DNA from: Acidimicrobiia bacterium
GTDB lineage: Bacteria; Actinomycetota; Acidimicrobiia; Acidimicrobiales; Ilumatobacteraceae
NCBI GenBank assembly: GCA_030425785.1
Contig: JAUHYJ010000043.1
Coordinates: forward strand, 1 to 12,387
Length of the DNA stretch: 12,387 nucleotides
Direction of reading: 5' to 3'
Below, piece by piece: positions 7,355-12,387 of the stretch (positions within the stretch are counted from its first letter, which is position 1; the number at the start of each line of letters is the position of its first letter). The notes below the pieces were generated by a model. The model was not told the origin of the DNA. It did not search any database and was given only the letters and a program-made list of their open reading frames with translations. A program made the position numbers and the translations under genes.

Positions 7355-9082
7355 CTAGGGTTCGCACGACACGAATTCCCGCTCGAGCCCGAACTCGCAG
7401 AGTTCGTCCGTCGCTGCGCGCAACAGCTCGTCATCTCCCGACGTCGAAGCGACGACGACCAGCGCTCGAAGCGCGAGCGGGTTGTGAGGTTGGAGCTCCA
7501 TGGAGCGGCGAGCCTCTGCTGTGGCCTCGGCAAGCTCCCCGTAGTAAGCCAAGTCGAACGCCAACTCGCCATGTTGACCGGCCGATTCAGGGTCGAGCTC
7601 GACGGCTCTGCGACGCCAGCTGAGCACCGTGTCAGGTGCCGCGTTGCCCAGCACCGCCTGCGTTCCCCGACTCAGAGCAATCGTCGCCGCGGTGTGGGGG
7701 TCGTAACGGAACCAGAACATGTGCGCTGGTAACGAGGCGTCCGCGGTGGGGTCGGCTGCGACCGACGAGAGCGATCGGGCGGCGACGACGTAGCTGCCTG
7801 CGAGGAGTGACCCGACGACCACCAGACCGATGGCACCGGCTCGAGTAGCTGGAGTCCACGTCGAGATCACCGTCTTCGGTGATGACGTCGCGACCCCGAG
7901 CATGAGCGCGGCGAGTGCCAGTGTTGCGGGCGGTGTCGGCTGCAACACAAGACTGGCGGTGAGCGCGAGCGCGATCCACGCAGTGGCGCCTCGTGCGCGT
8001 CGGCCTGCCACAGCGAGAAATCCGACCAGCAGCACCAGTCCGACGATGCCCTGTCCGACCACGGTGGCGACGAAGAGGTTGTGGGCATCGCGCCACGGGG
8101 CTTGACGGAGGAAGTCGATCGGTACGTAGGACTGGGTGGCTTCCAGGTAGCGGGCTTCGCCCCAGCCGAGGATCGGGCGATCGATCCAGGCACGGAGACC
8201 GGCCAGCCAGAGGTCGAGCCGCACGCTCAGTCCGCCGTCTGACGCGACACGGTCGACCGCGCTGCCCGAGCCGGTTCCCGATCCGCTCGGCGCGAACGTG
8301 CCGACGACCGTCCCGAAGAACACGGCGACCGGCAAAGCGACAGCACGCACCGTGCGTGCCCTGAATGCGACGTAGAGCGTGGCCAGTACCGAGACCAGCA
8401 CTGCGGTACGCACACCGATTGCCGACCCGACCGCGGCGAACACGAACACCCCGACCACGTTGGTCAGTGAGGACCGGTGCAGCTGGCGGTATGCGAACCA
8501 CGCGCAGCAGGCCGAGGCGTGAGCGCCGACGTAGATCGCGTGGCCTGCGAGCCCGGTTGGGCGCCCCTCGCGCAACTGCAGAAAGCCGGCCCCGGGTTGC
8601 ACGAACAGTTGGGCGATGGCCACGAGCGAACTCAGCGCCGTTGCGCCGACGAGCGTCCACCCGAGGAACTCGGCCGTGCGCGGCCCCGAGTAGCGCCGCG
8701 CGATCGCCCAGACCGCCGCGGCGCCTGCCCAGTTCAGCGCGCCGCTGCGGACGTAGAGCTCCCCAAGCATCGACAGGCCCGGTGCCGGTGACAGCGCGCT
8801 GGTGACGATGCACCACGCAACCGAGGCCACGAGTATCAGCGCAGCAAGATCGCGGCGGGCCATTCGAAGCAGCACCGCGAGCCCGGCCGGGATGACCACC
8901 AACAGGACGGCCACCCTGCCGACGCTGAACGCACCCGCGACACCGGGGACGGCGAAGGCGACGAGCGAGAAGCAGATCGTGCACAGCACGATGTCGGCGA
9001 TCGAGAGGTTCAGCCCGAACACAGTCACCGTGTGATCGCCGTTTGGCTGGACGGGCCCGGCGTCAGGCGGCGGAGTGACCAT
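7355..9082 (-). CDS. O-antigen ligase/polymerase-type membrane protein with C-terminal TPR-like part
   Basis: A 575-residue polytopic protein of the Wzy/WaaL (O-antigen ligase, Wzy_C) family, which joins or polymerises undecaprenyl-linked saccharides on the outer face of the membrane. About ten hydrophobic segments run from 27 to 435. Family landmarks: RPTGLAGH (174-181), the Arg in GVRTA (223-227), RLDLW (288-292), PILGWGE (303-309) and DAHN (332-335), whose His lies in the large outer loop as in WaaL. After the last membrane segment, residues 455-565 form helical TPR-like repeats, including AVELDPES and SMELQPHN. An actinobacterium lacks lipid A, so the acceptor would be a protein, cell-wall polymer or the growing chain. 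I chose ATG 9082; GTG 9136 (18 residues longer) is a serious alternative because a small upstream ORF ends on it. GTG 9226 would add a poor-quality N-terminus. Confidence 0.85.
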   Translation of the reverse strand: MVTPPPDAGPVQPNGDHTVTVFGLNLSIADIVLCTICFSLVAFAVPGVAGAFSVGRVAVLLVVIPAGLAVLLRMARRDLAALILVASVAWCIVTSALSPAPGLSMLGELYVRSGALNWAGAAAVWAIARRYSGPRTAEFLGWTLVGATALSSLVAIAQLFVQPGAGFLQLREGRPTGLAGHAIYVGAHASACCAWFAYRQLHRSSLTNVVGVFVFAAVGSAIGVRTAVLVSVLATLYVAFRARTVRAVALPVAVFFGTVVGTFAPSGSGTGSGSAVDRVASDGGLSVRLDLWLAGLRAWIDRPILGWGEARYLEATQSYVPIDFLRQAPWRDAHNLFVATVVGQGIVGLVLLVGFLAVAGRRARGATAWIALALTASLVLQPTPPATLALAALMLGVATSSPKTVISTWTPATRAGAIGLVVVGSLLAGSYVVAARSLSSVAADPTADASLPAHMFWFRYDPHTAATIALSRGTQAVLGNAAPDTVLSWRRRAVELDPESAGQHGELAFDLAYYGELAEATAEARRSMELQPHNPLALRALVVVASTSGDDELLRAATDELCEFGLEREFVSCEP

Positions 9083-9132
9083 GGTGACAGCCGTCGCGTC
9101 ACCGACCGCGGCGCGGCCGGCTCGGTCGTCCG

Positions 9133-9210
9133 TCACCAGCGAAGGCGCGTGCGTCGCTCGAGCACCACGCGGCGAGCGTAACAGTGCGGTCCGGCCGGCA
9201 CGTGGGACAT
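9133..9210 (-). CDS. Possible 25-codon leader ORF before the ligase gene
   Basis: The minus strand carries GGGAGGTGAT at 9218-9209, a near-perfect complement of the 3' end of 16S rRNA and the best such site in the window. It is followed by ATG 9210-9208 (only 2 nt after GGAGG) and by an in-frame GTG 9201-9199 (11 nt after). The frame gives 25 or 22 residues, Arg-rich at its end, and stops with TGA 9135-9133 overlapping GTG 9136-9134, which is in frame with the ligase. This looks like a translationally coupled leader, but both spacings are unusual and the ATG 9082 start for the ligase would not need it. Confidence 0.3.
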   Translation of the reverse strand: MSHVPAGPHCYARRVVLERRTRLRW

Positions 9211-9264
9211 CACCTCCCGATGGCACCGCCGGCGCGATGCCCCACCGAGTGACGGGGGCAGGGC

Positions 9265-9270
9265 TACCGT
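9265..9270 (+). promoter_or_regulatory. -10-like TACCGT of a likely leaderless promoter
   Basis: TACCGT fits the TAnnnT form of actinobacterial -10 boxes and ends 6 nt before the ATG at 9277. Transcription would then start at or next to the ATG, giving an mRNA without leader, which is common in actinobacteria. No Shine-Dalgarno sequence lies before this ATG, in agreement. No clear -35 box is seen. Confidence 0.45.
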
Positions 9271-9276
9271 CGAGTC

Positions 9277-11013
9277 ATGCGGTCGGAGGCAGCGGCAGCT
9301 CGACCCACAGCACAGGTGAACGGACTGACTGAACCGGACAACGGCCTCGCGCCGGATCGCTCCGGGATCGGGTCGGCTCCATCGAGTGGCTTCCGGGGAG
9401 CGGCCATCCTGTTCGTACTCGTCAGCACCTGTCGCGCCGTGTACTCGTGGCACCACGACGGGATCTATCGGGTTCCCGACGAGCTGTCGTACCTCGGCGG
9501 CGCCCGGTGGTTCGCCGGCGGGAACTGGAACATGCTGACGTCGGTCACGTGGTACCCCGGGTACTCCGTGCTGCTGCGCCCCATCTTCTGGCTCACTGAC
9601 GACCCGGATCGCGCCATCCGGCTGACGCTGCTCCTGAACGCGGTCCTCGGCGGTGCCGCCGCCGTGCTGCTGTATGTGCTGGGCCGCCGCATCACGGGGG
9701 CCCCCGACGGGCGGTTGCTCGTGACCGCCGGCGTCGTCAGCCTGCTTCCCGCAGGGCTCGCCGGTGGCGCCCATGCGTGGCCAGAGTCGGCGATCACGGT
9801 CGTCGTGCTCGCCGCAGAGTTCGCGATGATTCGGCTCGTCGAGTCCGGCAGAGTACTCGACGCGTCGGCGGTGGTCGTGGCCACTGCGGTCGGCTACTCG
9901 ATGCACGGCCGGACGGGCCCGCTCGCGATCGCCGCGGCCGCGGCGCTCGTCGTCGCCGCGGCGCGACACGGACGCCCCGCCGCGATGATCGGGATCGGCG
10001 CCTCTCTGCTCGCCGCGCTCGCGCTGCTCCACGTGTGCATCGGGCAGTATCACGACAGTGTCTGGGAGTCGACGCTCGAGACCAACACGATCGGAGCGAC
10101 ACTGCGACGACTCGGTGACGTCGGCGGTCTGGCCCTGTCTGCGGTCGGTCAGGTGTGGTACGTCGCCGTGTCGACGCTGGGTCTCGCCGTGATCGGCGCG
10201 TGGCGGTTGTCGGCGGAGATCCGACGCCGCGAACGCCGCGAACCGGCAGCCATCGTGCTCGGAACCACGCTGTTGCTCGTCCTGCTGTCGATCCTGTTCA
10301 TGACGGGTCGCGACCAGCCGCACTACACCGTCTACGGGCGGTACAACGATGCGGTGCTCGGCCCGCTGGTGCTGGTCGGGGCAGTGTGGGCACTGAGCCG
10401 ACCGCCGCAGCGATTCGCCACCCGTGTTGCCGCCGCGATCATCGGTCTGGTACTCGCCACCGCCGCGGTCCTCGAGGTATCGGGACGGTTCCAGCCACCG
10501 CGTCGACTGGTCACCTGGGACATGACCCCTGGTCTTGTGCCGTTCGCGCTCGGCCGGAACCACATCGACGTCGCGCTCATCACGCTCGTCGCGATCCTGA
10601 TCGGCATCGCACTCGTTGCGCTTGTCCTCTCCTCCGAGGATCGAGTCGTGGCGGCCGTCATGGTGGCTGTCATGATCGCGTTCGGGGTGGCATCCCGGAC
10701 CACCGTGCACACGCGACCCTTCACCTGGTACATCACTGGAGACGAGCGGAACGCCGCCGAGCTCGCGGTCGGCGGCGAGGACGTGGCCGTCAGGTTCGCG
10801 TCGACCGACGTGCCCGACCTGAACAGCCGCGTTGCGCAGTTGGCGAGCGCGTTGACGATCTCGTGGTATCTGCCAGACTCCGAGTTCGGCCAGTCGATCG
10901 AGTCGAGGCTCGTCCTCAGTCCGGTCGACGATCCGATCGCTCGCGAACGCGGCGACGAACTGCTCATCGTCTTTCCGCAGTTCGGCATGGCGATCTGGAG
11001 ATCACCTCCGTGA
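9277..11013 (+). CDS. GT-C type polytopic membrane glycosyltransferase
   Basis: A 578-residue integral membrane protein, transcribed away from the glycan operon. After a polar N-terminus (1-38) the first membrane helix (about 40-54) is followed by an outer loop with RVPDELSYL (65-73). An Asp-Glu pair there is the usual catalytic site of GT-C enzymes of the ArnT/PMT/GT39 kind, which use polyprenyl-phosphate sugars. Next come TWYPGYSVLL (91-100), about ten more hydrophobic segments up to 475 with MHGRTGP (209-215) and VYGRYNDAVLGP (352-363), and a soluble outer end (480-578). Function is inferred from this layout; the sugar and acceptor are unknown. It may finish or extend the glycan made by the divergent operon. 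The ATG at 9277 has no ribosome binding site but a -10-like box just upstream, so the mRNA is probably leaderless. The stop is followed after 23 nt by a strong terminator hairpin. Confidence 0.75.
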   Translation: MRSEAAAARPTAQVNGLTEPDNGLAPDRSGIGSAPSSGFRGAAILFVLVSTCRAVYSWHHDGIYRVPDELSYLGGARWFAGGNWNMLTSVTWYPGYSVLLRPIFWLTDDPDRAIRLTLLLNAVLGGAAAVLLYVLGRRITGAPDGRLLVTAGVVSLLPAGLAGGAHAWPESAITVVVLAAEFAMIRLVESGRVLDASAVVVATAVGYSMHGRTGPLAIAAAAALVVAAARHGRPAAMIGIGASLLAALALLHVCIGQYHDSVWESTLETNTIGATLRRLGDVGGLALSAVGQVWYVAVSTLGLAVIGAWRLSAEIRRRERREPAAIVLGTTLLLVLLSILFMTGRDQPHYTVYGRYNDAVLGPLVLVGAVWALSRPPQRFATRVAAAIIGLVLATAAVLEVSGRFQPPRRLVTWDMTPGLVPFALGRNHIDVALITLVAILIGIALVALVLSSEDRVVAAVMVAVMIAFGVASRTTVHTRPFTWYITGDERNAAELAVGGEDVAVRFASTDVPDLNSRVAQLASALTISWYLPDSEFGQSIESRLVLSPVDDPIARERGDELLIVFPQFGMAIWRSPP

Positions 11014-11036
11014 CGACGGCCACGTGCGTGAAAACG

Positions 11037-11073
11037 CGAACGGAGCCCGGTCCGAAGGACCGGGCTCCGTTCG
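11037..11073. terminator. Strong bidirectional terminator hairpin
   Basis: The arms 11037-11053 and 11057-11073 are perfect 17-bp inverted repeats around the loop GAA (11054-11056). The hairpin lies between the stop codons of two convergent genes (11013 plus, 11092 minus). Reading on the minus strand, the stem is followed within a few bases by TTTT (complement of 11031-11034), so it fits best as terminator of the pilin gene. In the plus direction there is only a short CTT, as is common in high-GC actinobacteria. Confidence 0.85.
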
Positions 11074-11091
11074 ACTTGAACTAGGTCGGGA

Positions 11092-11427
11092 TCAGAGGCT
11101 GTCGCAGTCGGTGCCGGTGGCACCGGGGCCGCTGAAGGAGGCCGCACCCGAAGCGCCGACGGTCCAGTACTCCGGCGTGTCGCGGAGGAAGCCGTCGTTG
11201 CCGCCGCCATCGACGATGTCAGCCGTGCCGGTCGGGTACGAGCCACGGTCGGCGCGGTACGCCTCGATCGCAGTCTCGACGGCACGCTCTTCGGCCTTGC
11301 AGGCGTTCTGCTCAGCGTCCTGGGTGATGCCACCCACCGCGAAGACGACGACCGCGGCGAGGATGCCGAGGATGACGATCACGATGAGGAGCTCGATGAG
11401 GGTGAAGCCCTCGTCATTCTTCTTCAT
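11092..11427 (-). CDS. Type IV prepilin (major pilin-like)
   Basis: A 111-residue prepilin. The short leader MKKNDEG ends at the prepilin peptidase site G7/F8, followed by FTLIELLIVIVILGILAAVV, a classic type III signal with Glu at mature position 5 (E12). The hydrophobic helix (8-33) runs into an amphipathic one (35-60), typical of PilA/GspG-like pilins. Cys43 and Cys108 probably form a disulfide closing the C-terminal loop. The mature protein would be 104 residues, at the small end for major pilins. I chose ATG 11427, with AAGGA about 11 nt upstream, because it gives the right leader; a longer frame to 11538 would bury the signal. The gene stands alone, with its own promoter region and terminator; no pilus assembly genes are in the window. 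A T2SS-like pseudopilin role cannot be excluded. Confidence 0.93.
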   Translation of the reverse strand: MKKNDEGFTLIELLIVIVILGILAAVVVFAVGGITQDAEQNACKAEERAVETAIEAYRADRGSYPTGTADIVDGGGNDGFLRDTPEYWTVGASGAASFSGPGATGTDCDSL

Positions 11428-11528
11428 GGTTGTGATTTTCCTTCCGCCCGGAAACGTGGGCTTCATCTCACTTGATTGTGGTTTGGTTACCGCACCGTGA
11501 GACGTGACTCTCGGCTGCGCTGACATAG

Positions 11529-11556
11529 CTTTCGGCACTGCGGCAGGGATACTTTA
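11529..11556 (-). promoter_or_regulatory. Candidate sigma-28 (FliA/SigD/WhiG) type promoter of the pilin gene
   Basis: On the minus strand TAAA (11556-11553) is followed after 16 nt by GCCGAAAG (11536-11529). The known consensus of the FliA/SigD/WhiG sigma family is TAAA, 15-16 nt, GCCGATAA, so the -35 box is perfect and the -10 box keeps GCCGA. Transcription would start near 11522 and give a leader of about 95 nt. A TTGACC lies just upstream (11562-11557), but no vegetative -10 box sits at 16-18 nt from it. Confidence 0.45.
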
Positions 11557-11617
11557 GGTCAAGGGAAGGAAAAATCCTAGGGGAAAACTCGACATCAAGC
11601 AATCGTGACGTAGGCCC

Positions 11618-11623
11618 GATAAT
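11618..11623 (+). promoter_or_regulatory. -10-like GATAAT before the coiled-coil gene
   Basis: GATAAT differs from TATAAT at one position and ends 10 nt before the first GTG (11634). A start of transcription 7 nt further on would leave a leader of only a few bases. No convincing -35 box lies 16-18 nt upstream. Confidence 0.45.
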
Positions 11624-11626
11624 TCT

Positions 11627-11646
11627 CTCGACCGTGCGCGGTCGAG
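11627..11646 (+). promoter_or_regulatory. Hairpin or operator over the start of the coiled-coil gene
   Basis: CTCGACCG (11627-11634) and CGGTCGAG (11639-11646) are perfect 8-bp inverted repeats around TGCG. They cover the presumed transcription start and the first GTG, and end where two further GTG codons (11646, 11649) begin. It could be a repressor site or an mRNA hairpin controlling initiation. Confidence 0.35.
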
Positions 11647-12182
11647 TGGTGACGATCACCACGCTGCGCGCGGATGCAGAGGACCTCGACATGCGTCGCC
11701 GCCACGAGAAAACACTGCCTGACCTGGGCGAACACTCGATCTTCGGCAACGAACAAGCCGCCGAACTGCGCGCCGACCTCGACGAGGCGCGCGCCCAGAT
11801 CCGGGAACTCGCCGAACGGGTGAACGCCCAGTTCACGTCGATCGCCGCCCATGCAGAAATTTCACGTGAGCACCTGGCACAGGTGCGCGACGAGGCTCGC
11901 GCCGACATGGAACGCTCTCGTGAGACCATCATCGGGCTCATCGACCAGCTGCGCGAGGAGATGGCCGAAGGGTTCCACGTCCGCGGCAGCGCCCCCGGCC
12001 CGTCCGGGGCGGCGATCAATGAGCGGTTCGATGCACTGGCGGCCACCGTCGACCGGCTCGCCGCCGCGGTCGACCAGTGCATGAGCCAGCAGCGGCACAT
12101 GGCCGACACCATGGCGGCGTTCATCGACACGATGCTCGCGGCCGACCGCGACGAGCCGATCTTCGGCCTCGCACTGTCGTAG
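11634..12182 (+). CDS. Coiled-coil protein of unknown function
   Basis: A 182-residue soluble, acidic protein that I cannot assign to a family. Residues 40-112 are strongly helical, with heptad-like spacing of Leu, Ile and Ala and dense Glu/Arg (for example LRADLDEARAQIRELAERV at 45-63), fitting a coiled coil. A flexible Gly/Pro break (117-126, GSAPGPSG) is followed by a second helical part (127-170) with another heptad pattern, then a hydrophobic tail ending FGLALS. There is no signal peptide or membrane helix. The likely starts are GTG 11634, 11646 or 11649; the promoter box and hairpin favour one of these over ATG 11691. G/C use at third positions is high, as in the sure genes. Such short helical proteins often act as adaptors or scaffolds, but no function can be stated. 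Confidence 0.75.
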   Translation: MRGRVVTITTLRADAEDLDMRRRHEKTLPDLGEHSIFGNEQAAELRADLDEARAQIRELAERVNAQFTSIAAHAEISREHLAQVRDEARADMERSRETIIGLIDQLREEMAEGFHVRGSAPGPSGAAINERFDALAATVDRLAAAVDQCMSQQRHMADTMAAFIDTMLAADRDEPIFGLALS

Positions 12183-12187
12183 GCGTC

Positions 12188-12210
12188 GCCGGCGTCAATC
12201 GAGAGCCGGC
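12188..12210. terminator. Weak hairpin between convergent genes
   Basis: GCCGGC occurs at 12188-12193 and again at 12205-12210, able to form a 6-bp stem with an 11-nt loop, in the 40 nt between two convergent stop codons. The stem is short and there is no T-run, so this is only a weak candidate. Confidence 0.2.
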
Positions 12211-12222
12211 ACGACCTGAGCG

Positions 12223-12387
12223 TCAGCGGACGAGCTCGACGCGGATGCCGGCCTGGTCCCACTCGGGGTCGAGCGGCAGACGGCTGATCGCACGGCCACT
12301 GGCGCGGCGAGCGGTCCACATCATGGCGGCGGCCTCGTACATGTGGACCTGGCCGGCGCCCTCCGGTGGGACCCGACTCACGACCTC
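12223..12387 (-). CDS. C-terminal end of an unidentified protein (runs off the window)
   Basis: The minus strand is open from the window edge to TGA at 12225-12223, giving the last 54 residues of a protein. G/C dominates the third positions, as in the sure genes, and the composition is normal for a globular protein. It includes GAGQVHMYEAAAMMWTARR and ends GIRVELVR. I believe it is a conserved enzyme end, but I cannot name the family from this piece. The gene converges on the coiled-coil gene. Confidence 0.65.
   Translation of the reverse strand, partial: EVVSRVPPEGAGQVHMYEAAAMMWTARRASGRAISRLPLDPEWDQAGIRVELVR

Larger units (their letters stand above)
11428..11633. other. Divergent intergenic region between pilin and coiled-coil genes
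   Basis: These 206 nt are visibly richer in A and T than their surroundings (for example the A-rich stretch 11561-11587). They hold the candidate sigma-28 promoter and the leader for the pilin on the minus strand, and a GATAAT box for the plus-strand gene. I looked for a cyclic-di-GMP riboswitch in the pilin leader and could not match its conserved core. No further gene is seen. Confidence 0.6.

Noticed and set aside
7632..8984. Minus-strand frame of 450 codons in another frame of the ligase gene
   Set aside because: Almost entirely Arg, Gly, Pro and Ala; the other frame holds the conserved ligase motifs and membrane helices.
9133..10710. Long minus-strand frame (525 codons) opposite the GT-C gene
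   Set aside because: Its translation is dominated by Asp, Arg, His and Gln without hydrophobic order, while the opposite strand encodes a clear membrane protein. It is a shadow frame caused by high GC; only its last 25 codons are of interest.
11428..11522. Cyclic-di-GMP riboswitch in the pilin leader
   Set aside because: The leader length would suit one, but I could not match the conserved core or paired elements of the known classes.
11468..12319. Minus-strand frame of 283 codons opposite the coiled-coil gene
   Set aside because: Ser/Arg-rich with no motifs; it runs through the pilin promoter region and across the end of the gene at the right edge.
1..12387. CRISPR arrays, tRNA genes, insertion sequences or attachment sites
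   Set aside because: No regularly spaced repeats, cloverleaf-like segments with tRNA consensus, transposase frames or long terminal inverted repeats were found by reading both strands.

Overview
The window is high-GC DNA with strong G/C preference at third codon positions, frequent GTG/TTG starts and one promoter that looks leaderless. This fits an actinobacterium. The family content (nonulosonate genes, lone type IV pilin, large membrane glycosyltransferases) would suit an environmental lineage such as Acidimicrobiia, but that assignment is inference. No rRNA, tRNA, CRISPR array or insertion sequence was seen.

Left two thirds (274-9082, all minus strand): a compact surface-glycan operon. 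In transcription order it holds an O-antigen-ligase/polymerase-type membrane protein with a C-terminal TPR-like part (7355-9082), an ABC exporter of the half-transporter type (5516-7195), a GT-B-like protein with HP and S motifs like those of bacterial sialyltransferases (4169-5491), a fusion of CMP-nonulosonate synthetase with a PseG/SpsG-like domain (2399-4027), a NeuB-type nonulosonate synthase with SAF domain (1344-2402), and a polysaccharide pyruvyl transferase family protein (274-1347). The last two junctions are 4-bp ATGA and GTGA overlaps, so those genes are probably translationally coupled. Read together: a sialic/pseudaminic/legionaminic-like sugar is made by the synthase, activated with CMP by the fusion and transferred by the GT-B protein. 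The glycan may be pyruvylated, carried across the membrane by the ABC protein on a lipid carrier, and joined or polymerised by the ligase. The early enzymes that make the precursor hexosamine are not in the window.

Middle (9277-11013, plus strand): a divergent GT-C type polytopic glycosyltransferase with a -10-like element 6 nt before its ATG. It converges on a lone type IV prepilin gene (11092-11427, minus). A perfect 17-bp stem with a GAA loop between the two is a likely bidirectional terminator. The pilin has a candidate sigma-28 (FliA/SigD/WhiG) promoter.

Right end: an unrecognised 182-residue coiled-coil protein (11634-12182, plus) and the C-terminal end of an unidentified minus-strand gene that runs off the window (12223-12387). 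Bases 1-273 hold no gene I can support.

Best leads for something undescribed: the sialyltransferase-like GT, the NeuA-PseG fusion with altered PseG motif, a possible 25-codon leader ORF before the ligase, a 46-codon ORF that exactly fills a gap in the operon, and the sigma-28-like pilin promoter.
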